Source: Cryptomeria japonica
Taxonomy: Eukaryota > Streptophyta > Pinopsida > Cupressales > Cupressaceae
Reading direction: 5' to 3'
NCBI RefSeq assembly: GCF_030272615.1
Contig: NC_081408.1
Coordinates: forward strand, 766,851,330-766,915,329
Length of the DNA: 64,000 nt
Part shown: positions 46,723 through 58,344 of the stretch, piece after piece
Layout of the letters: each line of letters begins with the position of its first letter
Numbering within the stretch: the stretch's first letter is position 1
Made by a program: the position numbers and the translations under genes
The notes under the pieces: model-generated
What the model was told of the DNA's origin: nothing
The model's input: only the letters and a program-made list of their open reading frames with translations
Database searches by the model: none

Positions 46723-47357
46723 GGATATACAAAAGGTGTAGGAAATAAAAATGATGTTGCAAGTGATATATGTTACAACAAATCAGATCAAAGAATGCAA
46801 TATATTCAATGTTCTCATTGTAATAGACAAGTCCATAGACAAAATGCATTTGTTGGGATTTGCATCCATGTAAAATTTGTGATTTAAGAAATCATTCTGA
46901 AAAATGTATTGGAAGACAGAATTGAAGAAAGAATATGTGATGGGTTGTATAAAAGTCGATTGTGGATGGACCTATGGATCTAGTTGGGAAAAAATTGCAA
47001 GTATGTTCAAAAGGTTGTACAAATGTTTATATATAAAGACTATATAAAAGTAATACAAGGTTTGAATGTTCAAAAAGGAATGAAAAATATTTTGAGTCAA
47101 AAGAAATCATTGTCTACCAGGACAACTAGAGATTGTATGATGTTTTGAAGACTTGAGTATCAAGATTTTTTGAAACTATTGCAACATTGGGAGAGGCCAA
47201 ATCAATGGCATCATTACTAGAGTTGGAAATGGTTTAAAGGAAAGATTTTAAATTCTAAAGACTTGATATTGGAAAGAGAAAAAAGAAAATAATAGTCTAG
47301 AGAAAAGGAATTTGTGAATGCCACAACATTCATGGTAGTTATGATCAAGGGGGAGGG
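46723..47357 (+). pseudogene. Element A continuation: zinc-knuckle region and 3' end
   Basis: After the second GGATA copy, A's frame continues as YTKGVGNKNDVASDICYNKS and QCSHCNRQVHRQNA, then shifts by one base to CWDLHPCKICDLRNHSEKCI. Together these give a cysteine/histidine array like the gag zinc knuckles of copia elements. The remainder decays (WEKIASMFKRLYKC near 46990). A CAAGGGGGAGGG tract at 47347-47357 ends the element before the LTR. Confidence 0.75.
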
Positions 47358-47729
47358 TTGGAAATAATCCATTGTCTTCCTATCATTTCAACATCGTCTA
47401 TGCGTGCAATCAATCTCTTTGGTTGATTCAAATAGATTTTCATTTACCCCTCCAACCAATTAATTGTCCCGTCAACTAGCTTCACACGCTTTATGAGTAA
47501 CATGAAATATAATTTTATATTAGTGTTTTGGATGAGTCTTCTAGTTACCTCCAGCATATTTCTACATATGATGAATTCTAGAAACTTCTAAGACCTTTAT
47601 AAAAAGAGGCACATGTAATCAAATCAAAATGAATGAAAAAATGGATTGATGAATGAAAATATGATCTTTTGATAAATTTTTGCCCTACTTTTTTTTCTCT
47701 ATTTTATTTCTACTCCCCTATTTCTAACA
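47358..47729 (+). repeat. 3' LTR of element A
   Basis: Starts TTGGAAATAATCC (the initial TG appears lost) and ends TTTCTAACA. It aligns to 16695-17092. No primer site follows, confirming it as the distal LTR. Confidence 0.85.
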
Positions 47730-47970
47730 TGAAGCTTCTCGAATTTTTATTATATGGATTGATACAATAGCTAAGACCATTAAAAATACTAAAACCATTA
47801 CACAATACCCCATTTAATAATGTAACCATCAATCATCCTAGTATTTTGCTAGGCATCAAAAAGAAAATGGTAGGTCAGGTTCCCTATCATTATTTTTTTT
47901 GGAAGCTGGCAACCATACTATGTTTCCTTGTTAATTGTTACTAATGCTAGAAGACACTATTAATATGTGT
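47730..47970. other. Short intergenic spacer
   Basis: AT-rich sequence between element A and the next copia LTR. Nothing recognisable. Confidence 0.5.
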
Positions 47971-48559
47971 TGTTGAGAAAAATAAAATTCTCTATATCTC
48001 AGGCATTGAATCTTTCTCACAAGGAAGAGTACCTTAGAATGAAAAGGAACTAGTTGCATTTGTAGAAGAAGAGAGGTTTAGAAGAGAACCACCTATGATT
48101 TTAAAAAATGATATTAGTATTACATTTGAAATGCACATGTAATAATTGAGCAGGAGAAACCTAAAAAACTCATATATGTTGGCATACGCGGATTGCCAGT
48201 TGTGCCTATTTAATCTCCCCTGTCTCTGTAGCATATTTACTCCAACCACCACATTCACTCCTTCTTCCCCTACCTTCTTCTACTCAATTTTTGATGCATC
48301 TAGATCATTCATTTTTTGCACTTATTCTAGAAGAATTTCCCATAGCTATTTGGAGAGCTTTGTTTTATAATTCTCAGTTTTGGAAAAGGGAAATGAAGTC
48401 TGATTACTCTATTTTGATACATGGCATAAATTTTTTTTTTAATGTATGATTGAAAAAGAGAGTTGGTAGTTCTATTTGTTTATGGCATTAATATAAACCA
48501 TGTTCCATTCTCTTTACAGTTTACAATTTTCTTTGAAATAGTTTTATTTTCTCCCTTCA
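47971..48559 (+). repeat. 5' LTR of element F
   Basis: TGTTGAGAAAAATAAAATTC at 47971 has the form of a copia LTR start and CCCTTCA at 48553-48559 precedes the primer site. There is no second copy in the window, so the left boundary is a judgement. Confidence 0.6.
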
Positions 48560-48562
48560 AAC

Positions 48563-48574
48563 TAGTATCAGAGC
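48563..48574 (+). promoter_or_regulatory. Primer binding site of element F
   Basis: TAGTATCAGAGC differs by one base from the initiator tRNA-Met complement TGGTATCAGAGC and is placed three bases after the LTR end. Confidence 0.85.
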
Positions 48575-48898
48575 ATAGGGTTTGTTAGTTAGGAGAAATT
48601 ACAGTGGGTCAAGAGTGGTGATGGATAAGAGCAGAGCAAAGATGGAATTTTGAAGATGAAGTCACCTACAGAGAGGAAAGTAGATTGTTAGTTTGTAGCC
48701 AGTCAAAGATAGAGAATGAGATGCATGCTAAGGACTAGTTTCTACCTAAAAAAGAAGATTTCTTCCAGATAAGTAGCCTGGGAATAGAGTTTTGCATCTA
48801 TGAAAAGGCAAAGCCTGTGATTGAAGAAAGAGTAAGGTTGTCAGTATTTCTAGAAGGAGACCTAGCTACTAATAGAGGCAAAGTTTTATATTAAAAAC
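48575..48898. other. Element F leader
   Basis: Untranslated region between primer site and gag ATG. Purine-rich, no other feature seen. Confidence 0.6.
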
Positions 48899-49869
48899 AT
48901 GGTAGGAACAAGTGGAATCATTTCATAATCCCAAATTTTAATTTTTAATAGCAAAAATCATGATTTCTGGAGCACAAAAATAAAAATCCATTTTTTCTCC
49001 CAAGATGTTTGGGACTTAGTTGAAAATGGGTTTCCTGAACCAATAGACCAACAAGCTTGTTAGGCTCTTCCACAAGCTAAGAAGGATTTGTTGAAGGAAA
49101 ATAGGAAGAAAGATGCCAAAGCATTGTTTTTCATTTAGCAGGCAATGGAGGAATCAATTTTTCCCAAAGCATCAGCTGCCACAAGATCAAAGAAGGCATG
49201 GAAAAGTTTGCAAACAACATACCAAGGTATAGGCAAGGTGAAAACAACAAAATTAAAAATTCTCAGAAGGGATTTTGATAATTTGAAAATGGAGGACTCA
49301 GATTTGGTAGATTCATTCTTCATTCATGCAATGCCAATAGTAAATAAGATTAGATTATATGGAGAAACCATTAGGGATCAAAAAATTGTAGAGAATATAC
49401 TTAGAATTTTACCTAGAAAGTTTGATCCAATAGTAGTGGCCATTGAAGAGTCCAAAGATCTCACTTAGTTATCAATAGATGAATTAAAGGGATCACTCTT
49501 GGCACATGAGAAAATATTAAATCGATCAGGAACATCATCATTGGAGAATGCATTAAAGACTCAACTTTCCTTTGGTAGAACAAAAGGGAGATCAAATCAC
49601 AGTAGATGAAAAGGACATTTTACACCAAGGGGAGGAAGAGAAAATACACAATTTGAAAACAAAAAACTAGCATCAAGCCCACATGCTCATTCTACACCAA
49701 CAAGAGGAAGGGGGAGAAGCCATTCTCATAGCCAACATTAAGGAGAAAGGTATGATAAATTCAACAACCAATGTTATTATTGTAATACGTTTGGGCATTT
49801 TATATCAGAATGTAGGAAAGAACAATATGATATGAACAAGAAAAAGGCACATTTTACAAATGAAAACTA
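48899..49869 (+). pseudogene. gag: Element F copia gag
   Basis: ATG at 48899 opens a frame with stops at codons 10, about 60 and about 80 and several later. It has the copia gag (UBN2-type) signature NHDFWSTKIKIHF, DVWDLVENGFPEP, KKAWKSLQTTYQG, LKILRRDFDNLKM, RILPRKFDPIV and SIDELKGSLLAHE. A zinc knuckle CYYCNTFGHFISEC lies near 49770-49811. It would form the capsid. Protease follows in the same frame. Confidence 0.9.
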
Positions 49870-50760
49870 GCCAAATACTAGTGAACAAGACACCATATTG
49901 ATGACATGCAATATAGCACAAGAGAGTTCCAAAGAAGTACGATACCTAGATAGTGGTTATAGTAATCACAAGAGTTGTAATAAGAAGATGTTTGCAACAA
50001 TGGCTGATTCAATAAAATCAAAAGTAAAATTGGGAAATGATCAACGAGTTTTAGTCATGGGCAAAGGGTCAATTAACACAAGAACTAAGAAAGGTGAGGA
50101 GAAGCATATTTCTAATGTATACTATGTTCCTAGATTGCAACACAATCTCATAAGGATTGGACAACTAGTGCAAAAAAGGTATAGAATATACTTTGGAAAT
50201 AGTCAATGTGTGATTTTAGACAAGAAATCAAGCAATAGGCTGATTGCAAGAGTTGAAATTAAAAAAAATAGGATGTTTCCACTTAGGATTCAAAGCGTGA
50301 ACTATTCTTACAGCCACAAGGATTGTAAAAGGTTGTTGAATCATCTTTTAAGGCTTCATACAAAAATGAATCTTGGTTATGATATTTAAGACTTGGGCAT
50401 TTAAATTTCAAATGGTTACAACTATTATATAATAAAAGATTGGTATATGGATTACCACTAATAGAGCCACTAAAGATAACATGTGAGAGCTACATATTGG
50501 CAAAGCAACATAGAAATAAATTTCTAGTTGGGGAGTGTTATAGAGAAAAACAACCACTTGAGATAGTGCATTGAAACCTTTGTGGACGAATGGAAACACC
50601 ATCCATAAGTGGAAGACTTTATTTCTTAACATTTATTGATGATTTCAATAGGAAAGTATGGGCTTATTTCTTGAAATATAAATCAGATGCATTTATTGTT
50701 TTTAAAGAGTTCAAAGAAAAAGTTGAGCAAGAAAGTGGTTATTATATCAAACATTGAGAA
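49870..50760 (+). pseudogene. pol: Element F protease, pre-integrase and integrase N-half
   Basis: Copia protease has its DSG at YLDSGYSNHKSC near 49950. The ISNVYYVPRLQHNLIRIGQL segment is typical of the region before integrase. The frame shifts near 50385 to LGHLNFKWLQLLYNKRLVYG (zinc-binding region). The integrase core is visible as LCGRMETPSISGRLYFLTFI with DDFNRKVWAYFLKYKSDAF and KVEQESGYYIK. It is cut off near 50760 where LINE sequence begins. Confidence 0.88.
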
Positions 50761-50789
50761 TCAATCAAATGAGTTACAACACTTAGAAA

Positions 50790-52433
50790 AGATGGATGTG
50801 GGAGTTGTGGGATGTTTGAATGTGCATAGAGTAGGAAAAAAAAACCATGGAGGTAGTGGTTTTGTTCACATGGAAGGACTCATGGAAGAATTAGGAGAGG
50901 AAAAATCTATGGACGATAGTGATCATGGGGTTTGGGATGGTGGGACTCAGCATATCCCCCAAAAATGGAAAAGATTCCTCTATTTATAGGATGCATCTTG
51001 TGGGGGCCCCAAGTTCTCCTCAATAGGTGGTTCCCCCTCCTTGGAGTGCAATCAAACATGGTCAGCTCTGTTTAGCTATTTCCCCTATTCCTCATAAAGT
51101 TGACCCTTGTTCGAGTTCTTGCTCGATTTCCATACCGAACAGCATTGTGGAGAAAAATATGAAAAATTTGGAGTTGGTTCTAGTTGGGAAGTTGGTTGGT
51201 CCTCGCTCTAATATTGAATCAGTTAGGGATTGGGTAGCCCAAAAATGGAAAGGGAAAGGTCAGATAGATGTGGTAGCAATGGTAAATGGATTTTTCTCCT
51301 TATCCTTTGTCTATGATGAGGATCCCAGATTTGTCCTTGCGAGGTGTCCTTGGATGTTGGGTATGACCTCCCTTGCCTTAAAGAAATGGGAACTTGGTTT
51401 TAATCCTAAGTCTTGGTAATGAAATGTGGCACCCATTTGGGTCCATCTTCTTAGACTCCTTTTAGAGTACTGGAATGAGGTGATTTTTGTGGGTCTGGCG
51501 GCTTGCTTCCATGAGCTTCTTTCAGTGGATCCAATGACTACTATGAAGAAGAGGTTGGTCTATGCTTGGTTGTGTGTCAATATAAAACAAGCTATTGATG
51601 AACTTGTTGAGATCACTCTGAGCTCAAAACTTGGGTTATGGGTGTAGAAGATGGAGTATGCATCTATTCCTTTTGCTTGCTTTCATTGTAGAAAGGTAGG
51701 TCACTAGGCAAAGGAATGTCCAGCTAAGCCAAAACCAAAAAATATTTAGAAGAAATTTGAAGGTCATGCTAATGGCTAGAATCAACAAGCTCTTCCTATG
51801 GGGGGAGTTAGTGGCATGCAATAGAATTAGCTATCAGAGACCGCTAAGGAGTTAACTTCATCTAAGCCTAATAAACCAAGCCCTGATGGGAATGTGAATA
51901 AAAGTCCTATGGAAAAGAATGTTTCTATCCCCTCATAGGTTGTCCCCCGAGTGAACAAAGATGATTCTTCTCAAAGTAATAAGGGGGTGATATTAGATTC
52001 ACCTATTCAGTTGGTCATTGATATGAGTATAAATATGGAGCAGCATAAGAATGAGAAAATGGATGGACATAAGGGGATTGATTTCCCTATGGATTTTTCA
52101 GAGGAATCCAACCATTTTATTCAAGTTAAATCCAGGAATCAAAGAAGGATTCCACTATCTCATATTACCAACATCTCAACTCTGGGGGCTGTGAGTGTCA
52201 TGACTAGGAACCGACAAAGGATGGACTGTGGGTTTGAACCAAGAGGGGTAGGAAGACCACCAAACAGTTTAAGTAGGGATAGGCAAAGTAGAGCCACTAT
52301 TGCAAACGATGTTCATAAAACACTTCAGGAAATGGGGATAGGACTCCCCTCCCCTATCAAAAGAAGATCAAATCATAGAATATTAGGGGGCTTAATCACC
52401 CCCACAAACATGATCTCTTATCCAATATGGTAA
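50790..52433 (+). pseudogene. LINE 1 ORF1 protein (DUF4283 and zinc knuckle)
   Basis: The main frame from 51027 to 52433 is continuous apart from stops. It contains NLELVLVGKLVGPRSNIESV with RDWVAQKWKG and GFFSLSFVYDEDPRFVLARC, the DUF4283-like RNA-binding region. The zinc knuckle CFHCRKVGH-AKECP (about 51680-51720) has one stop inside. An acidic/serine-rich tail follows. An earlier start may lie at the ATG near 50792 in another frame. The protein would coat LINE RNA. Confidence 0.82.
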
Positions 52434-53530
52434 GAGATTATAAACTGGATATTTGTCTCATTCAGGAGATAAAAATGCCTTATAGTAGATTGAAGAGAAT
52501 TAGGTTAGCCATTTTTCAAGATTGTGGTGTTCATTTCTCTGATGGGGATGGAGCCTCAGGTGGTTAGGTCACTCCTTGGAATCCAATGATCATTAAAGGT
52601 ATGGCAATTCTTACTTGTGCTAACCATGTTGTGACTAGATTCACTAGTATTAAAGATGGGTCTTCCTAGATTTTATCCAATATATGTGCCCCCAATGGGA
52701 GGAGTGCTAGGAGAAATTTGTGGAATTCCTTGATTCAGGTTAGACTATCTTTTTTGGAAGAGATTTATTCTTATGGGGGGTTTTAATACTCCTCTTTCTA
52801 ACTCCGAGAAAATGGGTGGTGCTCCGATTTTTGAGGAGAGTAAACATGATCTTTTTGATATGATCAATGCTCTTGGTTTATTGGATTTGGATCTTAATGG
52901 TGCTGAGTTTACTTAGTCTAATAGACAAAGTGGTTTGGACCTCATTCAGGTCAAACTTTATCAAGGTTTAATATCACCAAATTTTCTAACTAACTTCTCT
53001 TGCACCTTGTCATCTCTCTCTCAAATTGGATCAGACTACTTCTCGATTATCCTGAATATGGTGCCCCTTTTTAGAAGGAGATCTTTTCCCTTTAGATTTG
53101 AGAAAATATGGACACTCAACCTAGAGCTTCATGATAAGGTTTCGAAGTGGTGGGATTTTAACATTCAAGGTTATTCTATGTATAAAATCGCTAAGAAACT
53201 CTCCAATGTTAAATCCAATATTCAAAAGTGAAATAAATTTGTGTTTGGGAACATTTTTCAGTAGAAGAAGATCCTGAAGAAGGAATTGAATGATATTTAG
53301 TTTCTTATTCAGGGGTTGGGATACAACCCTCTTATCATGGATAAAGAAATTGAGTTATTGACTAAGCTCCATGACATTATATCCAAGGAAGAGGAATATT
53401 GGAAACAAAGGTCCAAAGCCATATGGCGTAAATGTGGGGATAAGAATACTAAGTTTTTTCATATGACAACTGTAAAACATAGAGCCACCAATAGAATTAA
53501 AAATTTCAAGTTAACAATAGGTGGGTGGAT
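52375..53530 (+). pseudogene. LINE 1 ORF2 endonuclease domain
   Basis: The reading starts with NIRGLNHPHKHDLL, the usual beginning of L1 apurinic-type endonucleases, overlapping the end of ORF1 in another frame. LDICLIQEIKM carries the catalytic Glu, and ICAPN and GGFNTPLSNSEKMGG follow. The frame changes near 52770 and again near 52930. The linker to the RT includes KWWDFNIQGYSMYKIAKKL and KCGDKNTKFFHMTTVKHRA. The enzyme nicks target DNA for target-primed reverse transcription. Confidence 0.85.
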
Positions 53531-56060
53531 AAGCAGGACGATTTGAGTCCGGAGGCCATTGGATTTTTCTCTTCCCTCCTTTTTAAGGATGGTCCACTGG
53601 ATCTTGATGCTCAGGATGATATTCTTCAAGAGATTCTGCCTAAGGTCACCCTCGAGATTAAAAAGGATCTTACCACAATTATGAGTTTTGAAGAGGTTAG
53701 AAAGGCCACTTTTTCCTTTGAAGGGAACAAATTTCTAGGCCCAGAAGGTTTTCCAATGTTCTTTTTCCAAATGTATTGGCAAATTATTGGTAATGATGTT
53801 TTTGAGACTGCTAAAAAATTCTTTGGTTCCCATTCTCTGTTGAAAGAGATGAATACCAGCTTTTTTGTTTTGATCGCTAAAACATCTGATGCTAGTAGAT
53901 TTTGGTATTTTAGACCCCTTAGCTTATGTAACTCGATCTATAAAATCTTCTCTAAGATTTTAGTTTTCAAACCCAATGATGTCCTACCTATTTTGAATTT
54001 TAGGCACCAAAATGATTTTGTCGCTGGTTGACAAATTTTGGACTCTATTATTACGGTTCATGAAAATGTCCATTCCCTTTATTGTAATAAGAAGTCTGGT
54101 TTCTTTCTTAAGATCAATCTTTTGAAGGCCTATGATTGGGTTAATTGACAATTTTTGATTAGAGTTTTGCACTCTTTTGGCATTAGCAGTCAATTCCTTC
54201 AGTTGGTCAAGCAATGCATTTCTACGCCAAAGTTCTTTGTCCTGATTAATGGTGCTCCCTCTATTTTTTTCTCTACTTCAAGATGTATTCAGTAGGGTGA
54301 CCCTTTGTCCCTTTTTCTCTTCATATTAATGAGTGAAGCTCTGAGTAAGTTGATTCAGTGTGAAGCTAGACTAGGTAATCTGTAAGGCCTCAAGACTTCT
54401 TCTCAAACTCATGAGTGCTCTCATCAACAATTTGTTGATGATACCATCCTTATGGGAGAAATTTCTGTCAGTGAAGCTAAAGTCTTGAAGTCTATCTTTT
54501 CCCTATATGAATGAGGATCTGGGTAGAGGATAAGCTTATCCAAAAGCTCTATTTTCTTTCTCAATACCCCTGCTCATAGACAAAACAAAATTTCTGACAT
54601 TTTGGATTGTAAACTTGGTACTTTGTTAGAGACTTACTTGGGTCTTCCTCTTTGCCTTGGCCCTCCTCCAGAGACCTTTTGGTCAAGTATTATTGACAGG
54701 TTTCACAAGAATCTATCAGGGTAGAAGGGTTCCCTCCTTAGCCAAGCTGGTAAACTCCTTCTCATCAAAGCCTCATTAAAGAGTCTTCCAGTTTATGTCA
54801 TGAGTTTATTTAATGTCCTAGCGAATTTTCTGGAGCAGATGGAGAAGATTAAAAAGACCTTTTTGTGGATTGGTTCTGAAACTAAAAATAGATTGCATCT
54901 TCTATTGTGGGAACAGGTGTGCTCCCCTAACAAGCTTGGTGACCTGGCCCTTAGAAACATTTAGGATTTTAATAAGGCTCTATTATCCAAGAAATTATGG
55001 AGATTCTTTAAAGAGAATAATGAATGGACTTCTATATTCTGCCATAAATATCATATTCAAGGAATTCAAGATGCCCTGGAGAATTATTTTTTGCCCTTTG
55101 CGGCCTCTGATATGTAGAAGATTTTTTTCAACTCTGAGGACAATATTGCTCAAGGAATGAGATGGTATCTTGGAGATGGTAGAAATATATGTTTCTGGGA
55201 TGATTGGTTGGTGGGGGAAGGCTCTTTATCCACCTTTACATGGGTGGAAAACCTCAAGGATAGATGTGTTAGACTTGTTGGCATCTGGGTTGCTGATTAT
55301 ATTTAGGATGGTGCTTGGATTGATCTTGTCAGCATTGATCCATCTCTTAATCTTCTTTAGGAGTGGTTCTCTTGGATTCATATTCCCTCTTTCACTATTG
55401 ATGATGAGTTTTTTTGGAGTTTATCGCCCTCTAGGGATTTCTCTATCGCTCATTCTTTTCAGCTCATCACTAAGACCCTCTTTCTATCTCCCTTTTGGTA
55501 TGGTATCTGGAACAATGTCCCGATCCCTAAAATTAATATTTTTTTCTCTCTTTATGTAGGAGAAAGTTTTAACCATTGATAATCTTTGTAAAATAAATAT
55601 GACTATCCCCCAAAAATGTTTCCTATGTAAAGAGAATGCAGAAAATTCTAATCACTTCCTCTTACATTGCTCCTTTTATCCTGAAGTCTGGGATTTTTTC
55701 TTACAGTTGTGGGATTTATGGTGGATTTGGCTGATTAACATTAGGGATTGCTAGATCCAATGGGTCTATCCCTCAGCGAATCCCTCTTTTAGGGTGATCT
55801 AGAGCTACATAATGCCTCACATTGCTTGGGGTTTGTAGAAGGAAATAAATAATAGGATGTTCAAGGACATGGAATCCTCACCTATTGTTGTGGCTCATAG
55901 AATTCATAATAGTACTTAGGAAAAAAAATTATTCTCCTTCCCCTACCCCATAAGAGACCCTCAGATTGACATTTTAAAGCAGAATTTAGACATTATTAGT
56001 ATATGTAACTTAAACTAGGACATCTCTATTCTGATTACCAATTTAAGACGACCAAGAAGT
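53531..56060 (+). pseudogene. LINE 1 ORF2 reverse transcriptase and zinc domain
   Basis: RT motifs in order: GPEGFPMFFFQMYW, FRPLSLCNSIYKIFSKIL, HQNDFVAG-QILDSI, FLKINLLKAYDWV, GDPLSLFLFILMSE, then the catalytic FVDDTILMG near 54435. YLGLPLCLGPPPETFW and the zf-RVT-type CFLCKENAENSNHFLLHC (about 55620) follow. About two dozen stops and at least one frame change near 55200-55560 interrupt it. Confidence 0.9.
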
Positions 56061-56084
56061 AATGTTATTTAGATCCCTCTACCT

Positions 56085-56540
56085 AGCTGATGGATTAAAA
56101 TTAATTTTGATATGGTGTCTAAGGGAAACCTTGGGTCAACTGGTTGTGGGGGAGTTACTATGGATCACAATGGTAAGCTTGTCTTAGAAGTGGTGCTCCC
56201 CTTGGGCACCCAGACAAACCACTATGCTGAAGCTTACATGGATTACATTGGTTTGCAGATAGTGGTTAGAGAAGGAATTAACCATGTTTGGTTGGAAAGA
56301 GATTCAATGAACATAATCAAATGCATTAATAGGCACCAGGAGCCAAGCTAGATAATCAAGAATTTGATCAAAGATTGTCATCTCATGATTGCCAATATGG
56401 ATGACTTTAAAGCTTCACACACGTATTGAGAAGGAAATACCCCTGTCGATTATATAAAAAATCTTAGGGTGGATTATGTATAAGTTAAATGGTGGGCAGA
56501 AATGGAAAGTTTCTTGAGAAACTTGTGCAAGCTGACTAGA
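56085..56540 (+). pseudogene. LINE 1 RNase H domain
   Basis: The region reads WIKINFDMVSKGNLGSTG, AEAYMDYIGLQIV and VWLERDSMNIIKCI, giving the D, E and D positions of the RNase H fold known from plant L1 elements. A stop follows at 56350 and weak similarity continues to about 56540. The domain would remove RNA from the cDNA hybrid. Confidence 0.85.
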
Positions 56541-56599
56541 AAGGTTGCTAAATTTGTTGGCCTCTCATTACCAATTCATAATGACTGAATGCCACTGGG

Positions 56600-58310
56600 A
56601 TAATTTTTTTTGGTGGAATTTTTTCACTACTCCCAATTCTTTCTATTCTAGGGGCTCCTCTTTTTTTTGGTTAGGCTTGCTGCTATGTATACTGGGTGTG
56701 TATTCTAGCCCTATCAGAATTGTGCATTTCATGGGGGGTGACAAGAATAGGATAGAACCCACTTCTTTTGAAAACTGGAAAAGGAATACTAAGGTTTGGA
56801 ATGAGATTTTGGATTGAGGCCTGGTGCTGTATATGGAAAGGTTGAAGGGGAATTCACCAAGTGCCACTGAAGAATTTGTGAGTAGTTGGAATAATGATAT
56901 CCTTAAGGTCTATTGCATAGAATTTAGGATTGATAAAGACTTTATCACTGAAATTACTTCTATGCAGACGGAGGGAAGGAAGTTTTATAAAGAACAAAAA
57001 GTTGTTGAAGAAGCTATCTCCACTTTCTTCAACAAGCTGAAGGAGCGGATTAGGGTTCAAAAGATGTTTGATACTGGCTACATTTGGAAGGATGTTTAGA
57101 TGCCTTGGGTGGATGTGGCAGAGGTTATCATGAGATACATCACTCCTGATGGTCAGTATGCGAGCATTTTTTCCTACCACTTTGTCATTTTGAATCATTT
57201 CAAGCATGATAGGAAAATTTCCATTCCATTTTATCTTCTATCTTCTTTAAGGCATAGTCTAGAGAAATATGCTAAGAATATCGATAATCCGGTCCTCCAT
57301 GAGAGCCTTATTTTTCTCATTATGGATTATTCCAAGGTCCATGAATTAAAATCTGTCCCTTGTTATGAAAACCCATGTTTCTTCTTCTAAACTAAAGGTT
57401 CGGGTGGTTTATGACACAGATTAGGAAGGGGAAGATAGCAGGCTTACCAAGGACTGGAAGGATAAATATTTGTTTGATAATCCTGACTATTGTTGGCCTA
57501 CTGGTGAGGACCCCATTTAGAATATTACCCCTGGGACAGGTAGTAGTAGGTGCAACAAGCACCCTAGGTGGTCTACTAGTAAAAAATATGGGGACCAAGT
57601 CTATTGAATTTCACTCTGCCAAATCAAAGAAACCCAAATCTAGAAAGGGGGGGCACTATAGATAGTGAATAGGAGATTAAGATTGAAATCCCCATTGACA
57701 TTGATCCTAGGATACAGGGGAGGGTTGTCATTAACCCAAATTTGGATGATTGCATTCCCCTTGTGGCCAGTAGTTAGATGGATTATCTCTGGAAGATGGG
57801 CATGGAGATTGAAGTCTTAAAAGATGGTATAAAGGGTATTGTACATAATTTTACGGACAAACCTAGACCCAATAAAATGGAGAAAATCATCCAATTGACC
57901 CAAAAAGTTAGTGAGGATGTGGAGAAGATGAAATCGAATCATGAAAGAAGCATATGGAATTTCGAGGCAAGTATATAAGAAATCAAAGAAAATTTGAAAA
58001 CTCTGGTTGAAGTCAGCAAGGCCGCCATGAATAATAGTTTGAAAGGCTTGATGAAGGTCAATAATATTATTACAGATTACAGGGTTGATCCCATTGCCAT
58101 TGTGACTCCTTTAGACTCCAAGAAGAAAAAGAAAGTGAAGGGTGCAGGTGGTCATATTTATCATCCTCATGCTACAACAAGTTCATGTACCTATACTAGG
58201 AGCAAGATCTAGGAGCAAGGTAGCTCCAGATTTATTGTGGACGAGTTGGAGGCTATTAACTGGAAAGTCATTCAAAATAATGCATATTTGGTAGATTCTT
58301 ATCAGTAGGT
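56600..58310 (+). pseudogene. Unrecognised third coding region downstream of LINE 1
   Basis: About 570 codons of plus-strand coding sequence follow RNase H. Pieces include FENWKRNTKVWNEILD, MERLKGNSPSATEEFVSSWN, ITSMQTEGRKFYKEQKVVEE, AEVIMRYITPDGQYASIFSY, HFVILNHFKHDRKISIPFYL and, after frame changes near 57390 and 57665, a coiled-coil tail (KMEKIIQLTQKVSEDVEKMK) and a lysine run. I do not recognise the family; it may be a retroelement or plant transposon-associated protein. It is unclear whether it belongs to the LINE, is a separate insertion, or was transduced. Confidence 0.55.
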
Positions 58311-58344
58311 CTTTGTTTCTTCTGGTCTTAGTCATTTTTGTTTT

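Larger units (their letters stand above)
16695..47729 (+). mobile_element. Element A: non-autonomous copia-like LTR retrotransposon, split by nested insertions
   Basis: Two LTRs in direct orientation (16695-17092 and 47358-47729) bracket about 2 kb of own sequence, 17093-18436 and 46728-47357; the rest is element B and what B contains. The TGGTATCAGAGCC primer site follows the 5' LTR and a CAAGGGGGAGGG polypurine tract precedes the 3' LTR. Its coding sequence gives a gag-like remnant, coiled coil, G-patch and zinc knuckle, with no protease, integrase or reverse transcriptase. Flanks CAAAG and TGAAG agree at three of five bases, so the target duplication is only partly preserved. Confidence 0.85.
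50790..56540 (+). mobile_element. LINE 1: plant L1-type retrotransposon with RNase H
   Basis: ORF1 (DUF4283-like, zinc knuckle), ORF2 endonuclease, reverse transcriptase, zinc-binding C-terminal domain and RNase H occur in order on the plus strand. The 5' boundary is approximate and no clear poly-A tail or target duplication was found. The copy carries many stops and several frameshifts. Confidence 0.87.
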
